A stretch of 64,000 nucleotides of DNA from NCBI GenBank assembly GCA_027575805.1, contig JANBPU010000064.1, positions 1-64,000 of the forward strand, in the 5' to 3' direction. This DNA comes from Mycoemilia scoparia. Lineage: Eukaryota; Kickxellomycota; Kickxellomycetes; Kickxellales; Kickxellaceae. Of the stretch, positions 34,298 to 45,288 are shown one piece after another. The notes under the pieces were generated by a model. The model was not told the DNA's origin. It ran no database searches and saw only the letters and a program-made list of their open reading frames with translations. The position numbers and the translations under genes were made by a program. The stretch's first letter is position 1. Every line of letters begins with the position of its first letter.

Positions 34298-36187
34298 ATG
34301 ACAACGAGAGTGCAGGAAGCCTCATCTTTACTACACTTATTACCACATAACCTCAAGCGCACAATAATACACTACTTACTTACTGACACGAAGACATATC
34401 AGTCAGCACCACTATTTCCACATGAGCTACAAGACTGGGACGACATAGTGCTAGAGAATACATGGCACAGACAATATATTTATCCCAGTCTTGGCATGGG
34501 TAAATCCTGTCCTCACAAAACATATAAGCACTACACTAGGGAGTTGGTAATCATGGCCCCAATGTGGCCCAGGACCACAGTAAATCCTCATGAGATACAT
34601 TTGGACACTGTAGCGTGTTTGAAAAATGACTGGTCAGAGATTCGCTATCTGGAAATGATGTATGAGCGGTTCATACATCCCCAAGTGTTCACAGAGTGTC
34701 TTGAACTGCACTTTCCACAACTGCAGAGTATCAAGCTCAAGATGACAGCTACACAAGCCATAGATGTTTTCGAAGCTCTTTCTCAGACCAAATTGCGCTC
34801 TCTGAACAGCCTGGCTCTGTATTTCCGTAATAGACCAGGAGTACATTGCACAGGAGTAGTGATGATTGGTGAAGATGAACAAAGGTGGAGACAATGTATA
34901 GAAAGGATGCAGGATAGGTTGGTCTCATTGGAGATAATCCACGCAATAATTCCACCTTCAGTTCTGAAAACCATTCAAATGTACCAAAAGAGATTGTCAT
35001 ATTTGCGCGTTTCAATAGACACTCAGACATTCTCTTTGGTTAGAAAGAAACGCCTGGTAATGAATATTTCTCATCTACACATTTCGAACCTTGTAGTCGA
35101 CCCTGAAAACACAGAAGACTATATCAAATCCGCAGGTGCTGATATTTTGCCCTACTTGAATGAATTAACTGTTGACCAGGTAATATGTTCAGTAAACCAA
35201 GAACAGATAGTTGCTCCGAATGTGCTTGGACACCTGTTTTCGGCCAAATGGTCATCCCTAAGGCGATTAAAAATCCCATTCATACATGACAAGTTGGCTC
35301 AGGATATTTCAAAAAATCTTCCCAATCTAATGCAACTGAAAGTAAAAAGCAACTCAGTGAAAGGTATTGGTCACAGGAGGTGGCTAACTTCGCTAAATGG
35401 TCCCAACGATAACAATAATAATGATAATAGTGGTAGTAGCAGTATTAATAGGCATTATAATCGGACAAATACAGAAATGAATGGGCTGATTTCTACTACT
35501 GCTCTAGATCCCGATTTTGCTTATACTCAAAAGCAAAGTAGTAAGCCCTGGGTCTTCACCAATACTGGGCTGCTGTCAATAGTCCAAAATCTAAAGCACT
35601 TACGTGTCATGATAATAATCCCGCCAAGTGATACAAAAAAATTGGCGTACATTTTGACATCCCAAGCCATCTTTAAACAAACGCATTCAAATAGCACCAA
35701 AGGCGGTCAAAATATACAAGCCAAAATTACAGAGAAGCCAATTCAGTGGAGTTGTCATGATCTTTACGAACTCGAGATAATAAACTGGGGTGGTATAAGT
35801 ATTGATACGATGGGACATCTGCTTCATCAGCTCCCTGGGCTCATGAAGTTAAATATCCAAATCAGCAGAACTGATGAGCCGATGCATTTAAACAAAACAT
35901 GGCCAAGTCAGTGTAGGGCAGTAAAAACCATAAACTTGACTATTATTGATAATTGGAGTGAAATGTCATCAAAGAGCCAGCAGAGAAAGCTTGGAATCAT
36001 AGACGAGCTTTTGCTCAGATGCCCCAATGCCAAGGATATTTTTATACACAGTAGAAGCAATAGTAGTAACACAGATGCTAGCAATAATAATGTAAATAAC
36101 AATAGTTGTAGTAACAACAGTAGATATTTGATTGACTTGCTGGCCAAGAAATCCCCACATATAAAATTCATCAACTTATCCAATTAA
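34298..36187 (+). CDS. F-box/leucine-rich-repeat-like protein (tentative)
   Basis: 629 aa from ATG 34298. Residues about 12-55 (LLHLLPHNLKRTIIHYLL ... WDDIVLENTWHRQYI) fit a diverged F-box: a Leu-Pro start, amphipathic helices and a W near the end. The remainder repeats hydrophobic stretches such as LQSIKLKMT, LNSLALYF, LRRLKIPF, LMQLKVKS, LRVMIIIP, LYELEIINW, LMKLNIQIS, like a degenerate LRR array. Two Asn/Ser runs (about residues 370-385 and 590-610) are low complexity. If real, it would be a substrate receptor of an SCF ubiquitin ligase; the substrate is unknown. Fungi of several early lineages carry many such F-box/LRR genes. The frame is open upstream of the ATG to a splice-acceptor-like site, so the N-terminus may be longer. 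Confidence 0.6.
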   Translation: MTTRVQEASSLLHLLPHNLKRTIIHYLLTDTKTYQSAPLFPHELQDWDDIVLENTWHRQYIYPSLGMGKSCPHKTYKHYTRELVIMAPMWPRTTVNPHEIHLDTVACLKNDWSEIRYLEMMYERFIHPQVFTECLELHFPQLQSIKLKMTATQAIDVFEALSQTKLRSLNSLALYFRNRPGVHCTGVVMIGEDEQRWRQCIERMQDRLVSLEIIHAIIPPSVLKTIQMYQKRLSYLRVSIDTQTFSLVRKKRLVMNISHLHISNLVVDPENTEDYIKSAGADILPYLNELTVDQVICSVNQEQIVAPNVLGHLFSAKWSSLRRLKIPFIHDKLAQDISKNLPNLMQLKVKSNSVKGIGHRRWLTSLNGPNDNNNNDNSGSSSINRHYNRTNTEMNGLISTTALDPDFAYTQKQSSKPWVFTNTGLLSIVQNLKHLRVMIIIPPSDTKKLAYILTSQAIFKQTHSNSTKGGQNIQAKITEKPIQWSCHDLYELEIINWGGISIDTMGHLLHQLPGLMKLNIQISRTDEPMHLNKTWPSQCRAVKTINLTIIDNWSEMSSKSQQRKLGIIDELLLRCPNAKDIFIHSRSNSSNTDASNNNVNNNSCSNNSRYLIDLLAKKSPHIKFINLSN

Positions 36188-36995
36188 TTTATTTTAGTAA
36201 TAGAACATCATTTGTACAGAATTTCCAACTTGTATAATATAAATATAAGATCTCACTGAATTCCCTTTATAAAAAATTCGAAAGTAAAAATTTAAAGATA
36301 ATGAAAAGTGACTACTATGTAATTGAAAGTACTTCTTACACTAACTGGCCTATTTGGTTATTAGATCCTCATACAGACTCTCTGCTATGATATTGGCAAG
36401 TTTATCCCACTCAAATTTAGCTGTTTATACATTTTCAAATTAATTTTCATGTAGCTTATGTTGGGTCGTGGTCTAATATAATCTTTCGTGATTTAAGCAT
36501 GATAATTTTGAATTACTCAGAATCAGTACTTTGTTGTTATTATTATTATTGTTGTTTTAATGTAAACCTTTATTCATTTTTAAGATTTGGGTAATAATAT
36601 TTGAAGGGTACCTTTTGGAAGCCAATGATTATAGACGCAATCAGAGCCAAATGAATGTCCCAGTTTTACTAGTAAACATTGACCCTTCAAATATTATGAT
36701 CCATATAATGACAATTACCAGAAAGATTTGTGATATTTTTGACTGATATTAGTTGTTGAAGTTACATTAAATTACAATACAATAAAACTTGAACCCAAAC
36801 GCTCATGAGGAGAGGGGAGGAGAGGGTACTAGCCCAACAAATAGATAAATATATAGGTACGAATCAGTGTATGTTTGGATGAGTAAGTGAGCGAATGGGT
36901 ATGCGCGTATATGGGGGAGGGGTGATTCTAAAACGACGAATAAAACCAAATCTAAAAAACGAATCATAATGACGAGTGAACCTTTTTTGGTTTGT
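36188..36995. other. Convergent 3' region with MITE copy 4
   Basis: Lies between the stop codons of the F-box-like gene (+) and the lipase-like gene (-). Contains a short TTATTA tract (about 36536-36556), a MITE at 36586-36705 and AT-rich DNA. No gene recognised. Confidence 0.5.
36586..36705. mobile_element. MITE-like element, copy 4
   Basis: Left end TGGGTAATAATATTTGAAGG, right end CCTTCAAATATTATGATCCA before TA. The ends have matching compensating changes (ATATTTGAAGG against CCTTCAAATAT). Interior GCCAATGATTATAGACGCAA and TTTACTAGTAAAC as in copies 5 and 6. Confidence 0.8.
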
Positions 36996-39900
36996 TTACT
37001 TAATCATTGTGTGAGAAAGCCCAGCCAAACGGCGTTCGTACAGTTGCGGCAGATGATGGGAAATCATATTTCGATTAAAGCGGACTTCAGAAAACCTGGT
37101 TTCAACATCGTTACAGTAATAGAGACAATATTGCTTTACATCTGATGTCAATGTTTCGGAATCCTCATCACCTTCATCATGACCCTTTTCTCTTTCTTTT
37201 CCTATTTGACTAGTCGAAGCGCCAGCACCAACAGTGTCATTTTGGTGATTTTTATCATTGCTATTGGCACTATTCTGTGCAGATTCTATGTTTTCCTCTC
37301 CTGGCTCAGATAGTATATATACGTCACCAGCAGGATATAGCTTTTCATTGTCCATATTTGCTCTCAACGTATTTACTAGAGATAAGAACCAGTCGTCCAA
37401 TTCTTTTAGACTTTCTTTGGCTTGTTTCGACTTTTCTTGACTATTTATTATAGCTTCTTTCGATTTATTACTACTATCATTATCATTATCATTGTTGTTG
37501 TTGTTGCTGTCGTCGATACCCTCGTTATTATCACCATTTTCTCTACTGCCGAGTCCAAGTAAAGACGATACGCGGAAAGATGGGATAAGTTTGCACCTGC
37601 TTATCCATTTGTCCTTTTGGGTCTGTAAGACCTTTTTGACAATTTTTTCTGCAATCCCGCGCTCCTGGCTCAGCGTAGAAGTAATGGATATCAAATCAAG
37701 GCACGATCCAAGCGAGAGGAAGGATATAAAGTCATCCGAATTGGCAACTGAGGTTATAAGCCCCCGACAATATCTCGAAAGTGCTGAATTGCCAGAGCAG
37801 GGTGGACCATAGCTATAGCAATGGATTGGGCGGTTTGCAACCAGTCCGAATCGAGAAGTTGTGACAAATCGTCGTGGTGTATAAGCTCCGCCAGCATTAC
37901 TACTGCTACCATTATTACCATTTCCATTTACTGGCAAAAAGTATGGATTTATGAATTCCTCGTTGTAGTCACTTGGATAATGCAGCGATGTTTCGCCATG
38001 TGCTTTGGATTCCTCTAAGGGCTGTGACCAAAGTAGTGCTAAAAGGCCAGCAACACCACCACCCAATGAATGCCCACACAATACCAGCCCGTATCTTGGG
38101 TACATGCGAAGCGCTTCGGCAACTTCACCAAATACTTCTGATTTGTGGTCAGCCAACATCAGTGCCGAATGCCACATACCAGCATGAACTCGGAAATCCT
38201 CAATAAGACTCTGTGGGTGTCTCTCAAGTTTGATGTTGTCGTACTGGCAAGCCATGTCCACCAGCAAATCAGATATCCCCAAAGTACCTCGGCATGCTAA
38301 AACTATTGATTGCGTGACGTGGTCTACAGCAATGTAGTGAACCAGAGTATGTATAGATGGACGGCGATAGAATATAGACTGGCTGGCTTTGGAGAAAACC
38401 CTTTGGTGGAAGCTGTGGTTTTTAATATCACTTGTTCCTGTGGCTGCTGATATGGATGGTGAAGAAGCAGCTGATAGTTTTGGTGGGCGTGGCGGATGGC
38501 TTTGTTTTGCGCGCTTAGGAGTTGGATCAGATGCATCATTATCGGGCGACGAATTGGAGGACCCAAAGGGTTTTTCCAAATTACTGACCCATGTCGGAAG
38601 GATTGATGTGGGAAACAGGTATTTAACTGGTCTTGGGACCCATGAAATCACATAAGGTATCGCTGATCTCAAATTGTTTGAATTCGAAGTGACTATCGAG
38701 GACCCAGGTATCATGTTGACCCATCCCATCAATCCACTTGAATTGTTGGCTGCAGGAGCCATTTGGTTTCCTTTGATGCTTTCTCCAGAACTAGGCTTTG
38801 CGTCTTCTTGATCTCCAATGTTATTTTTATCAACTCCAAAGTCTAGGTTGTCAACGGTAAGGCCCTGTTCATCACCTAGGATCTTGGTCTTTGATTTAAC
38901 CTTTGCAGCTTCTTTTACTGATTGAGTAACACCTGGCTTCAGTGGTGCCACATAGGATGAGAACAAAAGATCGCCAATCTTTATCCCAGTATGACGAGAG
39001 AATGCCAGGTGGTTGGCATGTTCAAGAATCTGGGTTGTGTGGCGCCTTTTGTAACGATTTCCAGTGCCTTGTCGACTAAGCGAAGGCTTCAGGGACTTGT
39101 TCAAGCCCACGATAGATGTGCGACGTGATCGTGTGCGTTTCAGTGATTGGCGACTGGTATGTCTTGAGATGGAGCTACGATTAGCAGTGTACGATGATTG
39201 TCGATGTATTGCTGAAGGACGTGTGGCAATAAAGCCATTGCTGCTTGGAATATCTGCTGGCCATGGCGATGCTGGTGCTCTGGGTGACATCGGGCTCATC
39301 TCAGATGGCATAGCAGAGTCATCCTCCGCAAAATTATCGCAACTATCATAGTACTCATGGGCCGAAAATTGGTCAAGCAATGCAGCTATATCGATATCCT
39401 CGTCGTTCATACCGGTTATCTGCATGAATCTATGGCCATATGACGAGAAAGCGATTGTCGCATAGCGGGTCAAGTGGAACAATAACAGTGATTTTCCAGA
39501 CCCATGATGATGATAGTGATTGTGATGGTAGTTTTCGGTATACCTTTCGGACAATGGTATCTGATCAAAGTGGTTTGTTTCGTCAAAATCTAGTCTTTCT
39601 CTGGGTGTCGGGGTCATACAAGGCGATGAAGGAAGGGATGGCGGCGCAGATACGTTAACTGAGCAAAATGAATATACCGAAGAAGGCTTTGGAGGATCAG
39701 TTTGTTCAAGGAAACTGTAGGATACACTGTGATCAGAGTACTTCCTCTTGTGAATCCCACCTCTCTTTGAATATCCGTTTTGGGATTCTCTCAAAGACAG
39801 GTCTCTCAAAGACTGAGAGAGACGATCATGCCAGGACGGGTCCCATTGTGGGAGTTCATTGATGTGCTGGCTAGAGCCTATTGTGGGCGTGGCGCCATAA

Positions 39901-41393
39901 TTACGACCCCTATCGGACTCGAATTGGGGTGATGAATACCGATCCTGGAATTCGCTATCTGAAGATGAAGGGGATAAGGACAAGGATGTTGAAGACGACG
40001 ATCGAGTGCTGGATTCGGGCAAATCGAGGGTCGGAACCAGGTAGCCGTTGGGTCCGCCAATGTCAAAACGTTCATCGTCATGATAGCTTCCAGGTATTTT
40101 GTGGAGGCTATCAAAGCCATCTATGGGCCTTTTTCCCTCAGGGAGGGTATGAGCCCGTCGAGCACTGCTACCGTATCTAGAATATACCGTCTTCCTGGAA
40201 TGTCTATTGGTGTCTAGTCTTGGTTCGTCTTGGCCAATTCTTGGACAGTAGGGAGCCTCCAGGCCCTTGTTGGTGTATACCAACGTCATCTTATACTTGC
40301 GGGGCTTACGATGTGTAACTAGCTGTAAACAGGCCCAAGCAACAATTGCCTTGACAACTGAACCACTAAACCGAATCCAACCTTTGCGATGAATTAGGGC
40401 TCTAATTTCCGGGTTTCCCTCGCTGAGTTCCCGCCGCACCAGGTGGACAAATGCTGCCAGAGCTTTTGAGGTATCAGTAGAGCCAAAAAGAGCATCTATC
40501 ATCCAAACATAATTCTCGGCCAGCTTGAATCCGCACTGCATGGTGCGTGTGGATAATCTGAATCCCGATTCAACAAACAGCTCAGCCAGCGAAGCGGTCT
40601 TGTGCGCCATGTTGGCGCTGCCCTGTGTTACAGATGCCCATGTCTGGCCAACAAACTCAAATGGCATAAACGTATCGATCAATATCCGTGCCCGGTCATA
40701 CTGATTCCACCCATAGCTGGCAACAGATCTGCTTGTTTTCCAAGAAAAGGCTGTACTTTCAGCCATGACCTCGAATATAGATTCAAAAAAGAGGTGTGAC
40801 AGACTAATCCCTATGCGGGTGACATTGGTCACAGTGGATATAAGGTTCGCAGCTCGTGGGTGCAAAAGCGTATGCTTAGACCCCAAAGGATAGGAAAATG
40901 GCTCTACGCTGACTTTATCTGCAGCAGATAATGATTCGCGTTCATCGTTCTCATTATCCTCTTCTTCCTCGTTCATATCATTATTGTAGTCGTTGTCGCT
41001 ATCATCAATTCTTCGTACTATACTTTGCTTGCGATGTTTCAGCCTGTCGTGTTTCTTCTCATAACCATTGTATTTATGTAGAGCGTCCAAGTATAGAGCC
41101 TCATTTTCAGCTCCACTATGGCTGCCCTTTTGTAACCGCAGCTGATTTTGCTGCTCGACAACATTGCCATTTGTATCAGAGTTGAATGTCGTTAACGGCT
41201 GTATCTTCCGTAGGTAGGCAAGGCGTTGGTTATTGTTGTGTTTTTGTAAAGTCGGTGAATTTGGAGCATGGGGCTCACTGGAGCCCTTTTTCGATGTATA
41301 GCCATTGGTTATTCTTTTGGAAGTAGACTTGGCTGACTGTTGTTTCTGTTTAGACTTTTCCCCTGGCTCCTGCGCTCTACAGAGTGGCGACAT
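36996..41393 (-). CDS. Class 3 lipase, sn1-specific diacylglycerol lipase-like
   Basis: 1465 aa, single exon. The lipase domain is C-terminal, about residues 1015-1330: VDHVTQSIVLACRGT (oxyanion-side strand), a DLLVDMACQYDNI segment, then the nucleophile elbow CGHSLGGGVAGLLALLW with catalytic Ser at residue about 1109, and PIHCYSYGPPC...DDFISFLSL, where the catalytic Asp is expected. This order matches the DAGL/Lipase_3 family, which releases the sn-1 fatty acid from diacylglycerol. The N-terminal 1000 residues are mostly low-complexity Ser/Arg-rich with a helical hydrophobic block at about 180-370 (LISTVTNVTRIGISLSHLFF ... AIVAWACLQLVTH), which may associate with membranes, although the four clear membrane helices of animal DAGL were not seen. 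Acidic and Asn-rich inserts interrupt the C-terminal part. It converges with the F-box-like gene. Confidence 0.85.
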   Translation of the reverse strand: MSPLCRAQEPGEKSKQKQQSAKSTSKRITNGYTSKKGSSEPHAPNSPTLQKHNNNQRLAYLRKIQPLTTFNSDTNGNVVEQQNQLRLQKGSHSGAENEALYLDALHKYNGYEKKHDRLKHRKQSIVRRIDDSDNDYNNDMNEEEEDNENDERESLSAADKVSVEPFSYPLGSKHTLLHPRAANLISTVTNVTRIGISLSHLFFESIFEVMAESTAFSWKTSRSVASYGWNQYDRARILIDTFMPFEFVGQTWASVTQGSANMAHKTASLAELFVESGFRLSTRTMQCGFKLAENYVWMIDALFGSTDTSKALAAFVHLVRRELSEGNPEIRALIHRKGWIRFSGSVVKAIVAWACLQLVTHRKPRKYKMTLVYTNKGLEAPYCPRIGQDEPRLDTNRHSRKTVYSRYGSSARRAHTLPEGKRPIDGFDSLHKIPGSYHDDERFDIGGPNGYLVPTLDLPESSTRSSSSTSLSLSPSSSDSEFQDRYSSPQFESDRGRNYGATPTIGSSQHINELPQWDPSWHDRLSQSLRDLSLRESQNGYSKRGGIHKRKYSDHSVSYSFLEQTDPPKPSSVYSFCSVNVSAPPSLPSSPCMTPTPRERLDFDETNHFDQIPLSERYTENYHHNHYHHHGSGKSLLLFHLTRYATIAFSSYGHRFMQITGMNDEDIDIAALLDQFSAHEYYDSCDNFAEDDSAMPSEMSPMSPRAPASPWPADIPSSNGFIATRPSAIHRQSSYTANRSSISRHTSRQSLKRTRSRRTSIVGLNKSLKPSLSRQGTGNRYKRRHTTQILEHANHLAFSRHTGIKIGDLLFSSYVAPLKPGVTQSVKEAAKVKSKTKILGDEQGLTVDNLDFGVDKNNIGDQEDAKPSSGESIKGNQMAPAANNSSGLMGWVNMIPGSSIVTSNSNNLRSAIPYVISWVPRPVKYLFPTSILPTWVSNLEKPFGSSNSSPDNDASDPTPKRAKQSHPPRPPKLSAASSPSISAATGTSDIKNHSFHQRVFSKASQSIFYRRPSIHTLVHYIAVDHVTQSIVLACRGTLGISDLLVDMACQYDNIKLERHPQSLIEDFRVHAGMWHSALMLADHKSEVFGEVAEALRMYPRYGLVLCGHSLGGGVAGLLALLWSQPLEESKAHGETSLHYPSDYNEEFINPYFLPVNGNGNNGSSSNAGGAYTPRRFVTTSRFGLVANRPIHCYSYGPPCSGNSALSRYCRGLITSVANSDDFISFLSLGSCLDLISITSTLSQERGIAEKIVKKVLQTQKDKWISRCKLIPSFRVSSLLGLGSRENGDNNEGIDDSNNNNNDNDNDSSNKSKEAIINSQEKSKQAKESLKELDDWFLSLVNTLRANMDNEKLYPAGDVYILSEPGEENIESAQNSANSNDKNHQNDTVGAGASTSQIGKEREKGHDEGDEDSETLTSDVKQYCLYYCNDVETRFSEVRFNRNMISHHLPQLYERRLAGLSHTMIK

Positions 41394-44003
41394 TTCTAAG
41401 CAAATTGAGCTTCGTGGTCTGTGCGCTAAATTTTGAATGAGGAAGCGTCAAATATGAACCCACACACCAAGTCGGTCAACTACAATGTCCTTGCTTTAGT
41501 TTCGGCTGTGGTGGGTGTAAATTGTCTGTGTCAATGAGAAGGTAGAAGGCAGTCGGCTTCACAGATATAGAATATATATATATATATATATGGGCGCGCA
41601 AAGACCAGATACTAGGAAAAAAGAAGTCACTAACAAATAAATAATAACAATACTACTAATGGATATTATAATGGCAGTATAAAATTTGAGTTTTGTAGTA
41701 AAGCTGAGTGGAGATGGATAGAATGATAGATAGTTATCAACCAATATACGTGGGTTGAAGGGAAAGAATGTTTAGGAAAAGTTATGTGATGGTGGTGCTT
41801 GGTTGGATGAAGATCCTGTTACTATATGGTTAAAAGGAGTGTTGCCGATTGAGAGTGCTTGGTGATAGTGGCAAGTAGCAGCAGCAGCAGCAGAGATCCA
41901 ATTAGGAATTTTGCAATAATTCTGGATTTCCTTGGCACTGTGGCGCTCTAAGGATAACTGGATAGGTAAAGTGTAGTTTGTTTGTGGGAGCGAATGTGTA
42001 CACAGCAATGCGAGGGTATACATACCACAATGATTAGAGAATGGAAGGCGGGTATTCTTTGGGGCAAAGCAGTCACAGAAAGAAGCTTATATCAATACGC
42101 CCAGTGTGCGCCCACGCATATGATACAATATATATTCTACAAATTTACTGAGCGAGCGAGTGGATGAGTGGGTGCTATGGGAGCAGTAAAATTACAACTA
42201 ATACTATTAATATTAACCAGATAAGTGATATTTGGTGAGTAGAAAAAGCTAAGGCCAGCGCACCAGATCAGTTGGCAGTCCTTTTGTGCGATATTTTTTC
42301 ATGAATCATGCGCTAAGGATGGGGACAACGAGTAAAATCATGAGGCAAGTCAGAGGGAGCTGCACTGCGCCAATCAGGCAGAGCTGGCATGTTCAAGCGA
42401 CACAAGCCTGGTAAGCTGAGGCCGTTTTGTTGTTATTGGTAGCGGCGCGTACTGTTGTGCTTGTTAGGTAGAATTTGCTTTGGACACGTCTCTGCTTCCC
42501 TTTTCTTGTTGACCTATGGGAATCCCTGCTTTGATATGGACAGCAAAGGGGGTCCTCATGACTATGAGAACATGCTATCGGAAAATACTGTTATGCTCGC
42601 CGCTATGCTTGGAAGCTGTATAGAGCATCGTGGGTGGATAGGAACAGTGAAAAGGGCCCTGGTGACCGTAGATCCAAGGCACCTGGAACGTCATACCAGA
42701 CAAGCCACTTACCACGCATACGTGTGTATATAATATGCGTGTATGCCTGTGCAAATGTATTCGACGCTGAGCACCCTTTATATGTATTTTAATAATAAAC
42801 GCATGGCACTTTGGCCTTCAATTCATATTAGCCAATTGCACTGCACTTATTTATTATACGGCCTGCGAAAGTACAGTGCAAAAGAAATCGGACATTTTAA
42901 AAGCTCTTTGTTTAACAGTGAGCAAGACTACAATAATTTCAGCTTCAAGATTTATATTCTGGGTGGAAGGCTCTTGTATGGTCAAAAATCAGTTCAAAGT
43001 AAAGATATGGTGGCTTTGTTTCTTTAAATCTAATATTGACCGAATTGGTTGAAACTTTGTTCTTGTTTTTGTTTTAAATGCCCAGCTGGCCCCTGTTTTA
43101 GAATAGGGCTTGCAACCATTGATTCTAGCTCGCTCCATTACTAATGAGTTTGAGAGAGAATACAGACAGGAGGAGCTTCTTCGTGCCATTCCCTTTAAAT
43201 GCCGCTTGCTTGTACGTTTATGCGTAACTAACTTTTAGGTTCAACAATGAGCTTTATTCATACATGCTTACTAAGACTCCTCCAATGCCCGCATGAAATC
43301 TAATGCATGTGGCATCAACACAATGCCGCATCCAGACTTAGCAATGCCAAACTCCGCATTTTTTGCTAGTGTGAATCCAGTGTGGGATTAGTTTACCAAA
43401 ACAGTAGCCCAAGCCGTATGGAAAACAAAGAAAGATTCGTTTAAATGAAAAATTCATGCAGGGACTCCACAGCTATGTTCAACAATATTCACGCTATAAT
43501 CTAAAGAATGTCCCGTTAAAAAACATATAACTAGCCAGATCTATTTTGTATGTGTTGGATTACTTCCTAGGAATTCCGTGGAGAGCCAGTGCTCATCAAA
43601 AGACACTATTTTCCGAATTCTGGGACCACTTGCTTTAGAAGGCAGTAGTGCACCAGGTCTGGGAATACGTTGTGGCAGTCGTGACAACAAGCATCTGCTT
43701 ACGAAACTATATATAATATTCGATACAAGTAAGACAGTTTCTTGTGCACTGCTCTTTCCCTTTTCGTTTCTCTCGGCCTATTATTTATAACTATATCCTT
43801 GGCCATATACACCCACCCGTAAGGAGGTAGATTTATTTAGCCATAAATCTTGATCGCATTACACCGACAGTATTCTCATTATAGTTCGCCTGGTTTCGCG
43901 TACCCCAGAAATCTGCTCTTGATAGGACCTTTATAGCAATAGCAAAAAGAAAAGAAAAAGAACTACGGCCTCATAACAATATCGTTGGTGGTTTACTACA
44001 ACA
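41394..44003. other. Gene-poor region upstream of the lipase and of the secreted-peptide cluster
   Basis: TA tract at about 41569-41590, a short (GCA)n at 41877-41891. Open frames here have no start context or family signature. No gene supported. Confidence 0.5.
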
Positions 44004-44423
44004 ATGGTCGTGGTCGAGAATAGACGGTTGCTATACATCCTAGTAGTACTAATAGCACAAATTTACCTGTCGATCACAGCTTGTGGAATTCCCATACCAT
44101 ATGGTGCCAAAAAGCTACTCAACATAGCTGAAGATCATGAGGCATACAAGGTAGAAAACAACTCATTGTATCTTGGCCCGTTGCTCGACTATGCCGAAGC
44201 CATTGAGTGTCCTGAAGCATCAACGAACCTAAAATGGAACACCATGGAGGATACTGTGAAGGGATTCGAAGTCCTTATGAAATGCACGATGGATAATCTC
44301 GAAGCTTCAATAGGCTATGGTGAGATGGAAGACTCCAAGCAATGGGGCCTTCTATTCAATTGGATTTATCATGCATGGTATGTTGCCAAGCATAGCAGTG
44401 ATAGCAGTGTTAAGCCTAATTAG
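44004..44423 (+). CDS. Small secreted protein 1 (139 aa), unknown function
   Basis: An N-terminal hydrophobic core (LLYILVVLIAQIYLSITACG) after charged residues forms a signal peptide. The mature part begins near GIPIPYGAKK and is acidic and helical, with two cysteines (ECPEAS, MKCTMD) that could pair, and an aromatic end (WGLLFNWIYHAWYV). No family recognised. It is the largest of five small secreted proteins within 6 kb and the only one on the plus strand. The end of its signal peptide (YLSI) follows the -LS[ILV]- pattern of the other four, and PIPYG resembles PIPG in the next gene. Single exon, standard stop. Confidence 0.6.
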   Translation: MVVVENRRLLYILVVLIAQIYLSITACGIPIPYGAKKLLNIAEDHEAYKVENNSLYLGPLLDYAEAIECPEASTNLKWNTMEDTVKGFEVLMKCTMDNLEASIGYGEMEDSKQWGLLFNWIYHAWYVAKHSSDSSVKPN

Positions 44424-44604
44424 TATTCCATAACCCCCCATCCCAGTCTTCTATAAAGCAGTGTTATTTATATGTTTTTTTCAGTTTGTTTTCCTTTTGT
44501 TTGTATTGGCACTTTAATAAAATTCGTTAGCAATGTTACCCGCATCTTCTTAAATAGATGAGATAACGGAGTCGTCGAGTGGTTTCCAACAGTCCATTTA
44601 GCCA

Positions 44605-44748
44605 AAGTTCATAAAGTCTTGGACAAAAATGGTGGGGTCGCAGCTAGTTGTATATGAATTAGTTTGTAATTGGACTAAAATCTAACAAGAACCCGCTATT
44701 TCTGCCTACTATACATTTGATGATCTCTAGTGAAATCTGACCATTTTT
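44605..44748 (+). repeat. Decayed coding relic, copy C
   Basis: DNA similar to copy A over about 140 bp, from KVHKVLDKNGG through ATTTCTGCC to CTAGTGAAATCT, but with stops and frameshifts. It lies 180 nt after small secreted protein 1. Confidence 0.55.
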
Positions 44749-45108
44749 CATGGATTTCTCCAGGTATTGAGATTTTGTACAATCAAGAAAATATGGCAAC
44801 ATTTGTCTTGCAAAGATGAAGCGACAACTTAATACTAAAACTTAGAAATAAATTATAAATATTTATTGTAAAATATGATAAAATCAGATAATAGAGGTTA
44901 AATATATATATATATATATAGAGGGAGAATGCGTGAGTGCGCTTGTGTATGTGCGAGCATACACCGAAATCCTTAAGCTTTCTTCTCAGAAAAAAAGGCA
45001 CTTGTAAAAATATCAAGTTTTAGCAATTGTAAATATGTTCCATCGACGCGAAATTTTGATAAATCGTTCAACACCCGCACCGCAAGGTTGTTGTTCATAT
45101 TCTGTGCA

Positions 45109-45288
45109 TCAACCAAAACTTATTTTCTTAAAAACACCTTTTAACCAGGAAACATCGATTACATTTGAGATACGAAGGTTAAAATCGTTGTTTTTACCCG
45201 GAATGGGATTGCAATTTGCGCCATGAATCGAGAGCATCATTACGACAATGAGAGCAACAAGTAACAGCGACGCGGAGCTGGACTTCAT
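45109..45288 (-). CDS. Small secreted peptide 2 (59 aa), unknown function
   Basis: ATG at 45288, TGA at 45109-45111. Residues 1-25 are a signal peptide (SASLLLVALIVVMMLSIHGA); the mature part of about 33 residues starts near NCNPIPGKNN and ends WLKGVFKKISFG, a short amphipathic, positively charged tail with a terminal glycine. One cysteine sits near the cleavage site. No family recognised. A 16-nt block in its 5' leader (45311-45326) matches that of peptide 5 with one mismatch. It is too short for most gene finders. A mature size this small suggests a signalling or antimicrobial-type peptide, but that is speculation. Confidence 0.6.
   Translation of the reverse strand: MKSSSASLLLVALIVVMMLSIHGANCNPIPGKNNDFNLRISNVIDVSWLKGVFKKISFG

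Noticed and set aside
42455..42733. 92-aa plus-strand frame with Cys and His residues
   Set aside because: It lacks an ATG start and any signal or family.
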